Below the pieces are notes generated by a model. It did not search any database. It was not told where the DNA came from and worked only from the letters and a program-made list of their open reading frames with translations. A stretch of 64,000 nucleotides of DNA, taken from positions 52,386-116,385 of the forward strand of contig NZ_JAUSBN010000025.1 of NCBI RefSeq assembly GCF_030651995.1, read 5' to 3'. A program made the translations under genes and the position numbers. The DNA is from Reyranella sp. GTDB lineage: Bacteria; Pseudomonadota; Alphaproteobacteria; Reyranellales; Reyranellaceae. This document shows, in pieces, positions 34,100 through 43,015 of this stretch. The stretch's first letter is position 1. Every line of letters starts with the position of its first letter.

Positions 34100-35484
34100 C
34101 GTCTCCGGCTGACGAAAAAGCGGAGGCGACAGGCAGTCGGCTGCGTGTCGTTCATTGTGTCGGTTTCTATTTCCCGGACTCGACCGGCGGCACCGAGGTC
34201 TATGTCCGCGACCTCGTTTCGGCGTTGTCGCGATACGCGGTCGACAGCACGATCATCGCGGCAACGGACGGCGACTATCACCGATACTCCTGGAACGGTG
34301 TGGAGGTCGTTCGCTATCCGATCGATGCGCCGGAGGTCCAACGCGTCCGCGACAAGGACGTGCGCAAGCGGCGCACCATGTTCCAGGAGATCGTGGAGGC
34401 CACGAAGCCGGACTTGTTCCACCTGCATTCGTGGACGATCGGGGCCGGCCTGCGTCATCTCCGGCAAGTGGCGCGGATGGGCATTCCCAGTGTCGTCACC
34501 ATGCATGTGCCGTCGCCGATCTGCATGCGCGGCACCATGCTGCTCAACGACGAACGCCCGTGCGACGGTCGGATAGACGACCGCCGTTGCGCCCGGTGCT
34601 GGGCGCTCGATCGCGGCCTGCCGGCACCGGCAGCCTACCTCGTGTCGCGGCTGCCGCGGTGGGATGTCACCGACAGCGTCGTCTCGCGCCTCTCGCCGCG
34701 CGCGGCCACGCTGCTCTCGGCGCGGGCGGCGGCCGCTACCAAGGCCCGACAGTTGCGCTCGATGGCTGCGCTCAGCGAACGAATCGTGGCGCCCAGCGAA
34801 TGGGTGCGGGCGGCATTGTCGGAGAATGCCATTCCGCCCGAGAAGGTGGTGGTCTCGGGCCAGTCCGCCAGTGCGGAATTTTCAGACCGCAAGCAGCGGC
34901 CGTTGCAGGGAGGCAACCGTCGCGAGATCGTGATCGGCTTCCTCGGCCGGCTCGAGCGCTACAAGGGCGCCGACCTGCTCGTACGCGCACTGGCCAGGCT
35001 CCCCGCCGACCTGCCGGTTCTTCTGCGGATCGCCGGTGTCGGTCAGGACGCCCGCTTTGCCCGTCGGATGGAGGAGGCGACCCGGAAGGACTCGCGCATT
35101 CAGCTGATGGGGCTCGTCGAGCACGAAATGGTGCCGGAGTTTCTGGCAGACATCGACGTGCTGGCGGTGCCGTCGCGCTACATGGAGACCGGTCCGATCG
35201 TGGTTCAGGAGGCACGGGCTCTCGGCATACCGGTGATGGGTGCCGATCTGGGCGGCATTTCGGAGCGAGTTCATCATGGTCTTGATGGATGGCTCTTGCC
35301 GTTCGACGATCCCGGGCCATGGGCCGAGGCCATCCGGGTTGCCGCCACCGATCGTGCCGAGGTTGCGCGGCTTTCGAGCAACATGCGCCGTACGAGGTCG
35401 ATCGACGACGTTGCGTCGGAAATGGCCACGCTCTATCGCGAGATCATGGCTGATCGGCCGAAAGTCGCCGAGGCGTGGTCCTAG
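34096..35484 (+). CDS. Family 4-type glycosyltransferase with a cysteine-rich insert
   Basis: A 462-residue GT-B enzyme. N-terminal RVVHCVGFYFPDSTGGTEVYVRDL, middle VVTMHVPSPICMRGTMLL, domain 2 IGFLGRLERYKGADLLVRAL, and donor segment VPSRYMETGPIVVQEARALGIPV. A patch of cysteines (PCDGRIDDRRCARCW, about residues 155-170) may bind metal; such a CXXC-type insert occurs in several GT4 relatives. It overlaps the GT2 gene by 4 nt. Confidence 0.9.
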   Translation: MTSPADEKAEATGSRLRVVHCVGFYFPDSTGGTEVYVRDLVSALSRYAVDSTIIAATDGDYHRYSWNGVEVVRYPIDAPEVQRVRDKDVRKRRTMFQEIVEATKPDLFHLHSWTIGAGLRHLRQVARMGIPSVVTMHVPSPICMRGTMLLNDERPCDGRIDDRRCARCWALDRGLPAPAAYLVSRLPRWDVTDSVVSRLSPRAATLLSARAAAATKARQLRSMAALSERIVAPSEWVRAALSENAIPPEKVVVSGQSASAEFSDRKQRPLQGGNRREIVIGFLGRLERYKGADLLVRALARLPADLPVLLRIAGVGQDARFARRMEEATRKDSRIQLMGLVEHEMVPEFLADIDVLAVPSRYMETGPIVVQEARALGIPVMGADLGGISERVHHGLDGWLLPFDDPGPWAEAIRVAATDRAEVARLSSNMRRTRSIDDVASEMATLYREIMADRPKVAEAWS

Positions 35485-36476
35485 TGCCGCCACGCGCGCC
35501 CCTCAATCTCTTCTACGAAGAGCCGGACTCCGATCGCTGGGTGCCTTTCGATCGCTATCCCCGGCGCATGGTGCGGTGGGCGCTGCGGGGTCCGAAGCAG
35601 CCCGGCGGGACGATGCGCGTCTATCTCAATCTGTGCGACGGCCTTGACCGTCTGAACGTGCCGTACCGCGTCAACGACTATGGATACATCCACGAGAATC
35701 CCCACGAGCTGGCCTGCGTGATTGGCCAGCCGCACGTTCTGGCGAAGATTCCGCTGGAAACCCCCATCCTGTTCGGCACGTCGATCTACAATCACCCCAG
35801 CGATGATCCGGACCTTCTGCGTCGCCGGAAGATCTGCCGTGTCCTGGTGCCGAGCCGATGGGTCGAACGGATGTTCTCGGCCGTCTGGCCGGGCAATATC
35901 AGTGTCTGGCCTTCCGGCATCGACACGGATCGCTGGTCTCCGTCGAAGCGCGCGAACAAGGACGTCGACGTCCTGATCTACGACAAGGTGGTCCGGCATC
36001 GCAGCCGCTACATGCGCACGATCGTCGAGCCGTTGCTCGACGAACTCCGGCGGCGCCGCCTCAGCGTGGAGACGCTTCGCTACGGGTACTACCGCGAGGA
36101 GCGGCTTCACGATCTCAGCCGGCGGACGCGGGCCATGATCTACCTCAGCCACCACGAGACGCAGGGCCTCGCCGCGCAGCAGATGCTGGCGTCCGACGTT
36201 CCGCTCCTTGCCTGGGATCAGGGTGGCCTGTGGAAGGATCCGAAGTATGCGCCGCATCTCGTGCGATTCGGGCCGGTGACCTCGGTGCCGTACTGGGACG
36301 AACGGTGCGGCATGAAGTTCAAGGGCGGCGCCGACCTCCAGTCGGCCTTCGACAGGTTCTGGTTTGGCGTTGAAGCAGGCCTCTATGCGCCGCGCGAGAT
36401 GATCGCCGAGAGGTTGACGCTCGAAGGACAGGCAATGGCCTACCTGGCGCTGGTCGACATGTACGGCCCTAGTTGA
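35484..36476 (+). CDS. Glycosyltransferase-like protein, atypical
   Basis: A 330-residue protein taken from the GTG at 35484, which overlaps the upstream TAG by one base; a GTG at 35475 would add three residues. The protein opens LNLFYEEPDSDRWVPFDRYPRR and has VLVPSRWVERMF, VWPSGIDTDRWSP and the late YLSHHETQGLAAQQMLASDVPLLAWDQGG. These fit a GT-B transferase lacking the usual E-x7-E motif. Its stop overlaps the convergent gene's stop region by 8 nt. Confidence 0.75.
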   Translation: MPPRAPLNLFYEEPDSDRWVPFDRYPRRMVRWALRGPKQPGGTMRVYLNLCDGLDRLNVPYRVNDYGYIHENPHELACVIGQPHVLAKIPLETPILFGTSIYNHPSDDPDLLRRRKICRVLVPSRWVERMFSAVWPGNISVWPSGIDTDRWSPSKRANKDVDVLIYDKVVRHRSRYMRTIVEPLLDELRRRRLSVETLRYGYYREERLHDLSRRTRAMIYLSHHETQGLAAQQMLASDVPLLAWDQGGLWKDPKYAPHLVRFGPVTSVPYWDERCGMKFKGGADLQSAFDRFWFGVEAGLYAPREMIAERLTLEGQAMAYLALVDMYGPS

Positions 36477-37596
36477 CCGGTGGTGCGCGGCGCTTGTTCT
36501 TCAGGAGGCGAAGCAGTGCGCGCGGCAGGCCGAGCTCCACGAAGAACCGGCGTGTGACGTCGAGCAGGCCGTAGGCAAAGGCCCTGAAACTCCCGTTGGC
36601 GTGGATGACGATCCGGTAGTTCACGTCGATCGTGTCTGTGTACCAGGTCTTGTAGGCGCCGAGCGTGCGCATGAAATCGAACATCGTTCGCGTCTTCGCG
36701 TAGTGGTCGACGAGTGCCAACAGCAACACGGCGCCGACACGATCCTTCTCGAACGCCCGATTCCGTGCCGGCATGTAGTAGTAGGCCTTGCGTTCGTCGG
36801 CGAAGCCGAAATGCGCCGCGGCGATCTTTCCTGCCGACGCGACGACGGAGAGATCGATGTGGTCGCGCATGCCTTCGCTGGCGACCAGGGCGTCGAAGAA
36901 TTTCCCTTCCTTCTCCCGCCCCAGGGGACTGCCGGGCCAGGTCCGGATATGGAGATCGCGAAAAGCCGGCCAGAGCGTGTCGAAGTCGCCGCATCCGACC
37001 CGCACCTCGAAGCCGCGCGCCTGCAGCGCCTCGAGCCGGCTGCGGATGCGGCGCAGCCGCCCGCCATCTTCCGTCGCCTGCCCGGGTCGGAGGTCTCGTA
37101 CGGCGACGGGCGTCTCGATGTGCGTACGCACCGTCCAGTCATGACGCGCCTGCGCGGCATTGACGATCTGGAACGTGGTCGGATCGCGGCTGCAGAACTG
37201 CCGCAGGTCGAGCACGTCCCAGCGACCTCTCTGCGCTTCGAGGAAACCGAGGATGGCGGTGACGGCGCGACCCCTGTGTACCCCCGCCCGCACCAGGATA
37301 TTCTGATAGTCGGCGAGGCCCGCGACGATCGTCTCGGCGACCGTGACTCCAATGCCAAACGTACGCGTGCGCCGAAGGCAGAGCGGCGCCAGGGCCGCGA
37401 TCCGGCCGTTCGTCGCATCGCGAGCCACGACGATGAACAGCGCGTCGCCGGCCCGGCAGTGCCGGAAGAAAAGAAAACTCCATTCCCAGCGGTAGAATAT
37501 CTCCGGGAATTCCATCGCATCGACGAGCTCGTTCCATTCGGACCGCAGGCGTTCGAACGCTTCGACCGAGGTGACGAGTTCGACGGAGAAGGCCAT
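36469..37596 (-). CDS. CelD/BcsL-like GNAT-family acyltransferase
   Basis: A 375-residue protein of the Acetyltransf_6 group: FERLRSEWNELVDAM, then a long beta region and the GNAT core HFGFADERKAYYYMPARN with DFMRTLGAYKTWYTDTID. Such enzymes modify cell-surface polysaccharide or a lipid part with an acyl group. ATG at 37596 lies one base after the methyltransferase stop, so translation is coupled. It heads a reverse-strand island inside the otherwise forward EPS run, and overlaps the end of the convergent glycosyltransferase gene by 8 nt. Confidence 0.8.
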   Translation of the reverse strand: MAFSVELVTSVEAFERLRSEWNELVDAMEFPEIFYRWEWSFLFFRHCRAGDALFIVVARDATNGRIAALAPLCLRRTRTFGIGVTVAETIVAGLADYQNILVRAGVHRGRAVTAILGFLEAQRGRWDVLDLRQFCSRDPTTFQIVNAAQARHDWTVRTHIETPVAVRDLRPGQATEDGGRLRRIRSRLEALQARGFEVRVGCGDFDTLWPAFRDLHIRTWPGSPLGREKEGKFFDALVASEGMRDHIDLSVVASAGKIAAAHFGFADERKAYYYMPARNRAFEKDRVGAVLLLALVDHYAKTRTMFDFMRTLGAYKTWYTDTIDVNYRIVIHANGSFRAFAYGLLDVTRRFFVELGLPRALLRLLKNKRRAPPVN

Positions 37597-37597
37597 G

Positions 37598-38398
37598 TCA
37601 GGCCTGTTCCGGCTTGCGCGACATGTAGTAGATCCACGGATTGGAATCCCGTGGCAGGCGCGGATCGTCGCCCGGCACGAAGTCGTGGCTCTCGTTGCCG
37701 GCACAGGCGATGTCCACCATGCCGAGGCGGCGCAATTCGGCCACGCCGACGTCGGGTCGCACGTAATAGAGCGCCGACGACCGGAAGGAATGGGTGCCGT
37801 CATGGACGCGGCCCGCGGCGAGCGGCATCCGGTACTGCAACAGGCCGTTCTTCGCCCAGAACACGCACGACCATTTGAACGACCGCAACGTCTCGCGCAG
37901 TCCGGCGTGGACGCGGAAGCGGAAGCGGTCGGTGATCGCGGGCAGATAGTTTGCGTTGTGGCTGGAGAAGACCATCAGGCCGCCGGGCCGGAGGACGCGG
38001 CGCATCTCGTTGAGCGCCGTCAAGCGCTCGTGTCGGTCGAGGTGATCGATGCCGTTGTAGCTGAACAGGACGAAATCGTAGCTTTCGTCGGCTGCGAACT
38101 CGAGGCGTCGCGCATCGGCCACGGCGAACCGGAAGGAGGGGAACTCCTGCCTGCAATGCTCGATCATGGCCGCCGAGTAGTCGATCCCGAGATAGGTCCT
38201 GACGAGCGGGGCGAAGTGGCGGGTGGTCCGCCCGCCGCCGACACCGATGTCGAGCATGTCGATCGTGCCGAGCGAGGGAGCGAGTTGCGCCAGCAGTGTC
38301 TGCTCCGGCTTCTGCAGCCCGTCGGGCCGGGCATAGAGCGCCACGATGTCGGGCGACTCGTAAGCCGAACGGGAGAGGTCCGGGGCCAGGCCCGTCAT
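37598..38398 (-). CDS. Class I SAM-dependent methyltransferase
   Basis: A 266-residue methyltransferase. The SAM loop is MLDIGVGGGRTTRHF, followed by YLGIDYSAAMIEHC and FVLFSYNGIDHLDRHERL, and ends with VLRPGGLMVFSSHN. The start at 38398 overlaps the PIG-L gene stop by 4 nt (ATGA); an upstream ATG at 38410 would add four residues. It probably methylates a sugar or a lipid; substrate unknown. Confidence 0.85.
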   Translation of the reverse strand: MTGLAPDLSRSAYESPDIVALYARPDGLQKPEQTLLAQLAPSLGTIDMLDIGVGGGRTTRHFAPLVRTYLGIDYSAAMIEHCRQEFPSFRFAVADARRLEFAADESYDFVLFSYNGIDHLDRHERLTALNEMRRVLRPGGLMVFSSHNANYLPAITDRFRFRVHAGLRETLRSFKWSCVFWAKNGLLQYRMPLAAGRVHDGTHSFRSSALYYVRPDVGVAELRRLGMVDIACAGNESHDFVPGDDPRLPRDSNPWIYYMSRKPEQA

Positions 38399-39438
38399 GC
38401 CTTGCCCCATTCGGCATCCCAGTCCGTGACCGTACCCATGCGGCCGACCGTGCCGAGCTGAATCGGCGCGATCCGGTCCACGAGACGGGCCGGCAGGCGA
38501 CGGCGCAGGGCCAGCACGAGGCGAAGATAGGACCGATCGAAGTCGAACGGGCGCCGCCGGTTGCGACCGCTCGCACAGGCGATCAACCGGTCGGGGTAGC
38601 TGCGCGTCGCCACCAGGGACGGGGCATTCTGGCTCACGAAGGCGGCCAGCATGCGACGCTTGTCGGCCAGTTCCTGCGGCGACAGTCGAAGCTTCAGGAT
38701 CGGGCGGCCATCGACACCGTCCGGCGGCCCGTTATAGGCAACCAGCCCGAACAGCCAGCGTGCGGCGAGCGCGAGGACGCGGTGCGGCGTGTTCACGAGC
38801 GAGACATACGGGCTGTATTCCGGCGCCTCGAACACCGCGAAGCGGTCTGCCGGCGTGACCAGCCGGTCGACCAAAGCTGCCACCATGTCGTGGTGGACAT
38901 GGCCGCCCTCGAAAGCCGGCGTGACGAGCGCAGTCGGCTCGAACTCGTCGATGATTTCACGCAGGACCGCGGCTGCTTTGTGCAGCTTCTCCGGATCGCG
39001 ACGTTCGAGCGGCGGCATGAGATCGAAGAAGCGCAGGTCGTCATCGCCCAGGCCGGCGACGCTCCAGGCGCCTCGCGCTTCCGCCTTGCGCCGCTCGGGC
39101 AGCGCGGGCGTTTCGTCCTGCGCCAGGTAGACCACGCGCGTGACGCCGCCCAGGCGGCTGTTGCGCAGACCGAGTCCGCCGGCCGAGATGACGCAGTCGT
39201 CCTCATGGGGGGCGAAGATCAGCAGCCGCCCAGGCTCGTTCCAGTCCATCCAGCGCTCGATCATGCGGATTCGCAGCAGGGCGAGAGCGGCGACGGCCAG
39301 CAGCATCGAGTAGAAGAGCGCGAACGGCACGGCGATCCAGAAAGCGCCCGGGACGCGTGTTGCCAGCCAGAACAGCAGGGCGGCGGCGGCAAGCAGCGCC
39401 ACGACGATCGACGGCCGGAAATCGATTCGGAGCTTCAT
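38395..39438 (-). CDS. PIG-L/LmbE-type N-acetyl sugar deacetylase with membrane anchor
   Basis: A 347-residue protein. Two membrane helices (about 10-26 and 30-56) precede a PIG-L domain with the metal/catalytic PHEDDCVISAGG motif and HVHHDMVAALVD. Such enzymes deacetylate GlcNAc-containing glycolipids or glycans. It is the first gene of the island and is coupled to the methyltransferase by an ATGA overlap. It is divergent from the next glycosyltransferase with 71 nt between, which contains TATGCT-like sequence. Confidence 0.85.
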   Translation of the reverse strand: MKLRIDFRPSIVVALLAAAALLFWLATRVPGAFWIAVPFALFYSMLLAVAALALLRIRMIERWMDWNEPGRLLIFAPHEDDCVISAGGLGLRNSRLGGVTRVVYLAQDETPALPERRKAEARGAWSVAGLGDDDLRFFDLMPPLERRDPEKLHKAAAVLREIIDEFEPTALVTPAFEGGHVHHDMVAALVDRLVTPADRFAVFEAPEYSPYVSLVNTPHRVLALAARWLFGLVAYNGPPDGVDGRPILKLRLSPQELADKRRMLAAFVSQNAPSLVATRSYPDRLIACASGRNRRRPFDFDRSYLRLVLALRRRLPARLVDRIAPIQLGTVGRMGTVTDWDAEWGKA

Positions 39439-39509
39439 TCGATCGCGGAGCCCATTCCTGCAACACCTATGCTATCAATTGCCCCGATACATCAAGCCCT
39501 TGCGAATCA

Positions 39510-40703
39510 GTGGACGAGCCGTTGCGCCTTCTTCACGTCGTTCCGACCTATCTGCCGGCGGTGAGATATGGCGGGCCGATCCGTTCCGTCCATGCGCTCT
39601 GCCGGGAGCTCGCCGCGGCCGGCCATGACGTGCAGGTCTTCACCACCAGCGTCGATGGCCCGTCCGACAGCGACGTGCCGCTGATGACTCCAGTCGACGT
39701 CGACGGGGTGAAGGTCACGTATTTTCCGAGCCGCGTGCTGCGCCGGCTCTACTGGTCTCCGCCGATGGGGCGCGCCCTCGCGGCATCGACCGCAGGCTTC
39801 GATGCCGTGCACCTGCATTCGGTGTTCCTGTGGCCGATCCTCGCCGGCGCCCGCGCAGCGCGCGCTCACGGTGTCCCTTATGTGATCTCGCCGCGAGGCA
39901 TGCTCGTTCCTGAATTGATCCGGCGGAAGAGCCGCTGGGTCAAGGAAGCCTGGATCCGCCTGGTCGACCGTCCCAACCTGGAGGCCGCCGCGGCGGTCCA
40001 TGCAACGTCGGCCATCGAGGCTCGGCACATTGCGAGCTTCGGCTGGCGCCTGCCGCCCATCGCGATGATTCCGCATGGCGTCGACGATCCGCCGGCGCCG
40101 TCGAAGGCGGCTCTGTCCCCTGATGTGGCCGCCGCGATTTCAGGCGGTCCGATGGTTCTGTCGTTTGGGCGGTTGAGTTGGGAGAAGGGGCTTGACCGCG
40201 TGATCGCCGCCCTTCCCGAGGCGCCGGCGGTGCGGGCGGTCATAGCGGGCGACGATGGTGGCCACGCCGGGTTCCTGGCTCAGGAGGCGGCCCGCCTCGG
40301 TGTCGCCGACCGGGTGACGATCATCGCGCGGCATGTCTCGGGTCCCGACAAGGAGGCGCTGTTCGCGGCGGCGCGACTCTTCGCGATGACGTCGCTGTCG
40401 GAAAATTTCGGCATTGCCGCATTCGAGGCCATGCGACGGGGCGTGCCGGTTCTGGCCACGCCGGATGTCGGTATGTCGGAGATCGTGCGCGATACGCGGG
40501 CCGGACTGGTGGTCGACCCGACTCCTTCCGCTATTGCCGCGGGCCTGCGCGAGATGTTCGCCGACCCGGCCCTCTGCCGCCGTCGCGGCGAGGCCGGGCA
40601 AACGCATGTCATCGATCACTATGGCTGGCCTGCCGTCGCCCGGCGGATGGCCGAACTCTACCGTTCGATCGCCGGCGCTGCGCGGCCGGGAGCCGGCGTA
40701 TGA
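39510..40703 (+). CDS. Family 4-type glycosyltransferase
   Basis: A 397-residue GT-B enzyme beginning MDEPLRLLHVVPTYLPAVRY from the GTG at 39510; a TTG at 39522 is the other possible start. Domain 2 opens LSFGRLSWEKGLDRVIAALP; the donor-site motif is MTSLSENFGIAAFEAMRRGVPV with both glutamates. Middle segment YVISPRGMLVPELIRRKS is typical of the group. It overlaps the next gene by 4 nt. Confidence 0.9.
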   Translation: MDEPLRLLHVVPTYLPAVRYGGPIRSVHALCRELAAAGHDVQVFTTSVDGPSDSDVPLMTPVDVDGVKVTYFPSRVLRRLYWSPPMGRALAASTAGFDAVHLHSVFLWPILAGARAARAHGVPYVISPRGMLVPELIRRKSRWVKEAWIRLVDRPNLEAAAAVHATSAIEARHIASFGWRLPPIAMIPHGVDDPPAPSKAALSPDVAAAISGGPMVLSFGRLSWEKGLDRVIAALPEAPAVRAVIAGDDGGHAGFLAQEAARLGVADRVTIIARHVSGPDKEALFAAARLFAMTSLSENFGIAAFEAMRRGVPVLATPDVGMSEIVRDTRAGLVVDPTPSAIAAGLREMFADPALCRRRGEAGQTHVIDHYGWPAVARRMAELYRSIAGAARPGAGV

Positions 40704-41866
40704 CGGAGCTGTTCGAGCAGAGCCCGTTCGATCCGGCGAAGGAGCGCCGCATCGTCATCATCGCGGACTGGTTGCCGCCGGATTTCGGTGCCGTCGGCCA
40801 GTACATGCAGATGCGCGCGCAGGGGCTGGCAGAGCAGGGGCACGACGTCACGCTGGTCGGACTGTCGACAGGGTCCGGATCGAAGTCACGTCGGGAAAGA
40901 GGCAAGGGGAGCCTGACAGAGATCCGTCTCTCGGCACGCCCGGTCCCCCGTGGGTCGCTATTGGGTCGGATGCTGTGGACGATCGCCACCAATCTGCGCC
41001 TGATCCTCGCGGCCTTTGGGCCACTGCGGGCGGCGGACGGCATCCTGTTCACGGGCTCGCCGCCATTCCTCATTCACCTTCTGGTGCCCTTGAAGCTGCT
41101 GTGGCGCGGACGTCTGATCTACCGGATCACCGATTTCCACCCGGAATGCCTGATCGCGGCGCGGGACCGACCTTCGCGGGCCCTGAGACTTCTCCTGGGA
41201 CTGACGAACTTCTGGCGCCGCCGTGTCGATGGCTTTGAGGTCCTGGGCGAGGACCAGCGCCGGCGTCTGAACGGCACCGGCGTTCCAGCCGGGCGCATTG
41301 CCCTGGTGCGGGACGGCTCGCCAGTGACTTTTGTGCCCGATGGTCCGGTCGAGCCCCTGCCTGCGGAACTCGCCGGCAAGTGCGTGCTGCTCTATTCGGG
41401 CAACTACGGCGTTGCCCATGAGGTCGAGACCGTCGTGCGCGGCTACGAGCTACATCACAGGCGAGGAAGCGGGCGCGTTCACCTGTGGCTATCTGCCACA
41501 GGGGCCGGTGCCGAGGAGGTTGCCTGCCGGCTCGGGACCGCCGGGCTGCCGTTCCATCGGTCATCTCCCGTGGCGCTGGAGAAGCTGGCCGGCTTGCTCC
41601 GAGCGCCGGCAGCGCACCTCGTGACATTGCGTGATTCATTCGTCGGTTATGTCATGCCGTCCAAGATCTACGCCTGTCTCGAATCGGCCAAGCCCGTGCT
41701 CTTTGTCGGCAGTGCCGATTCCGATGTGGATCTACTTGCTCGCGCGATACCTGAAGGATATTGGCGGGTTTCGTGTGGGGACGTCGACGGGTTCGCTTCG
41801 GCGCTCGAAGCGCTGGCGGATCGATCGATACCCGCATTATCCGATCCCACGAAACCGAAGACGTGA
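40700..41866 (+). CDS. Family 4-type glycosyltransferase
   Basis: A 388-residue GT-B protein. It opens RRIVIIADWLPPDFGAVGQYMQMRAQGL and has LIYRITDFHPECLI, VLLYSGNYGVAHEVETVV and FVGYVMPSKIYACLESAKPVLFVG. The last is a WbuB-like motif with K-x-Y and E. A candidate terminator follows 12 nt after the stop, so it probably ends the glycosyltransferase operon. Confidence 0.88.
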   Translation: MTELFEQSPFDPAKERRIVIIADWLPPDFGAVGQYMQMRAQGLAEQGHDVTLVGLSTGSGSKSRRERGKGSLTEIRLSARPVPRGSLLGRMLWTIATNLRLILAAFGPLRAADGILFTGSPPFLIHLLVPLKLLWRGRLIYRITDFHPECLIAARDRPSRALRLLLGLTNFWRRRVDGFEVLGEDQRRRLNGTGVPAGRIALVRDGSPVTFVPDGPVEPLPAELAGKCVLLYSGNYGVAHEVETVVRGYELHHRRGSGRVHLWLSATGAGAEEVACRLGTAGLPFHRSSPVALEKLAGLLRAPAAHLVTLRDSFVGYVMPSKIYACLESAKPVLFVGSADSDVDLLARAIPEGYWRVSCGDVDGFASALEALADRSIPALSDPTKPKT

Positions 41867-41877
41867 ACGACCGACGC

Positions 41878-41913
41878 GCGGAATGCTCGCCCGAATCCGC
41901 TGTTTGCGTTTTT
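41878..41913 (+). terminator. Weak candidate terminator at the end of the glycosyltransferase run
   Basis: A 5-bp stem GCGGA/TCCGC with a 13-nt loop, followed by TGTTTGCGTTTTT. The stem is short, so this is only tentative. The rest of 41914-42174 has no gene I can support. Confidence 0.35.
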
Positions 41914-42086
41914 GCTGCAGCTTGTTCTTGAATTCTGACACAATTCGCTGGCAGAGAATCCTCCTGATCCAGCCGTCCGCGGATCGCAAATGTTGGCGTT
42001 GGGCGGGGAAGTCAGGGGTGGCCAGGGGGGCCTTGGCTTTCTGCAGGTAATTCGCTAATTTGTTTACTGGCTTGGATGGGACCAAA

Positions 42087-42099
42087 TCGAGATTCTCGA
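42087..42099. promoter_or_regulatory. 13-nt perfect dyad, possible operator
   Basis: TCGAGA-T-TCTCGA lies 75 nt before the repeat-protein gene, in a 308-nt stretch without other genes. Its symmetry suggests a protein site, but one copy proves nothing. Confidence 0.25.
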
Positions 42100-42174
42100 G
42101 GTGGGCCAAGTGGGTGTGATACCTCCGCAAAAATTGACCATGTCGTCACAAGATGCGTGGTTGGGTTGGGTTCG

Positions 42175-42942
42175 ATGTCAAAAATTGCAGTCCGGACGCA
42201 GGGTTTCGCGGCTATCTCGGTCCTCCTTTGGGCTGTGAGTGCGGCTGCGCAGGTCGGTCCCGAGGTCGCGCAGGCGCCGCCCGGCGCCTCCCAGCCGACC
42301 GGAGGTCCCAGCCAGCCGGGTACGGGTCCGATGCAGGGATCTGGCCCGATGCAGGGGGCAGGCCCCGGGGGCCCGGCAAGCAACGGTGGTCCTGCCACCG
42401 ATCCTCAGCAGGCTCAACAGGCTCCGCAACAGGGCGGTGGTCCCCTGCAGAATGCCGGCCCATTGCAGGGCTCGGGTCCAATACAGACAGCCGGCCCGCT
42501 TCAGAGCGCAGGCCCTCTCCAGAGCGCTGGACCGTTGCAGAGCAACGGTCCGTTGCAGAACGCTGGCCCGCTGCAGAATGCGGCGCCCTTGCAGAATACG
42601 GCTCCGGATGGTGGCCCGCCGGGCGGGCTCGACGGCCTGACGGCGGCTGGTGATCCCCTGATCCCGCCGCCCAATGACACGCAATACAATGCTGCCAACT
42701 ATGGTCCAATCGGTGGACCGACTTGGCAGCAATTCATTGCTGAACAGTTGGGTCAACCGGGAGGGACCTCGGGGACGACGCTCGCCAGCCTGGTGAATAC
42801 TCTTCCGCCGCCGCCGCCGGCGTCGCCTTATACGCCGGTCTCGAATCCGCAACCCCCGTCGCCGCCGTTCCCGGGGCCGCCTGGCCCCCTTCCACCGGTT
42901 ATCTATGACCCGACGACGCCGCAGCAGCAGAGCCCGAGATAG
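42175..42942 (+). CDS. Secreted Gly/Pro/Gln hexapeptide-repeat protein
   Basis: A 255-residue secreted protein. Residues 1-25 are a signal peptide ending AVSAAAQ. Residues 51-144 hold the hexapeptide repeat family GPLQNA: two early copies (GPMQGS, GPMQGA), a Gln-rich spacer, then nine consecutive units (42439-42600). The C-terminus is Pro-rich (PPPPPASPYTPV, PPFPGPPGPLPP). A possible unstructured or polyproline-like coat or adhesive protein. The start ATG 42175 is chosen for the signal peptide; the in-frame ATG at 42076 would put 33 residues before it. It stands just before the outer-membrane barrel, Wza and Wzc genes, so a role in EPS export or matrix is inference. Confidence 0.75.
   Translation: MSKIAVRTQGFAAISVLLWAVSAAAQVGPEVAQAPPGASQPTGGPSQPGTGPMQGSGPMQGAGPGGPASNGGPATDPQQAQQAPQQGGGPLQNAGPLQGSGPIQTAGPLQSAGPLQSAGPLQSNGPLQNAGPLQNAAPLQNTAPDGGPPGGLDGLTAAGDPLIPPPNDTQYNAANYGPIGGPTWQQFIAEQLGQPGGTSGTTLASLVNTLPPPPPASPYTPVSNPQPPSPPFPGPPGPLPPVIYDPTTPQQQSPR
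42439..42600 (+). repeat. Tandem 18-nt coding repeat (nine units, GPLQ-type hexapeptides)
   Basis: Nine in-frame 18-nt units translating as GPLQNA, GPLQGS, GPIQTA, GPLQSA (twice), GPLQSN, GPLQNA (twice) and APLQNT. Bases vary mostly at third positions, so the array is under protein selection rather than freshly duplicated. Confidence 0.85.
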
Positions 42943-43015
42943 TGTTCAGGGGTGTCTGCGGGGAAGTTTTTTCCAGCCGACCCTCGGACCGCTACCTGGA
43001 TGGCCACAAGAACCT

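Noticed and set aside
42439..42600. Regular short repeats that might suggest a CRISPR array
   Set aside because: Units are 18 nt, contiguous, in frame and have no unique spacers; this is a coding tandem repeat.
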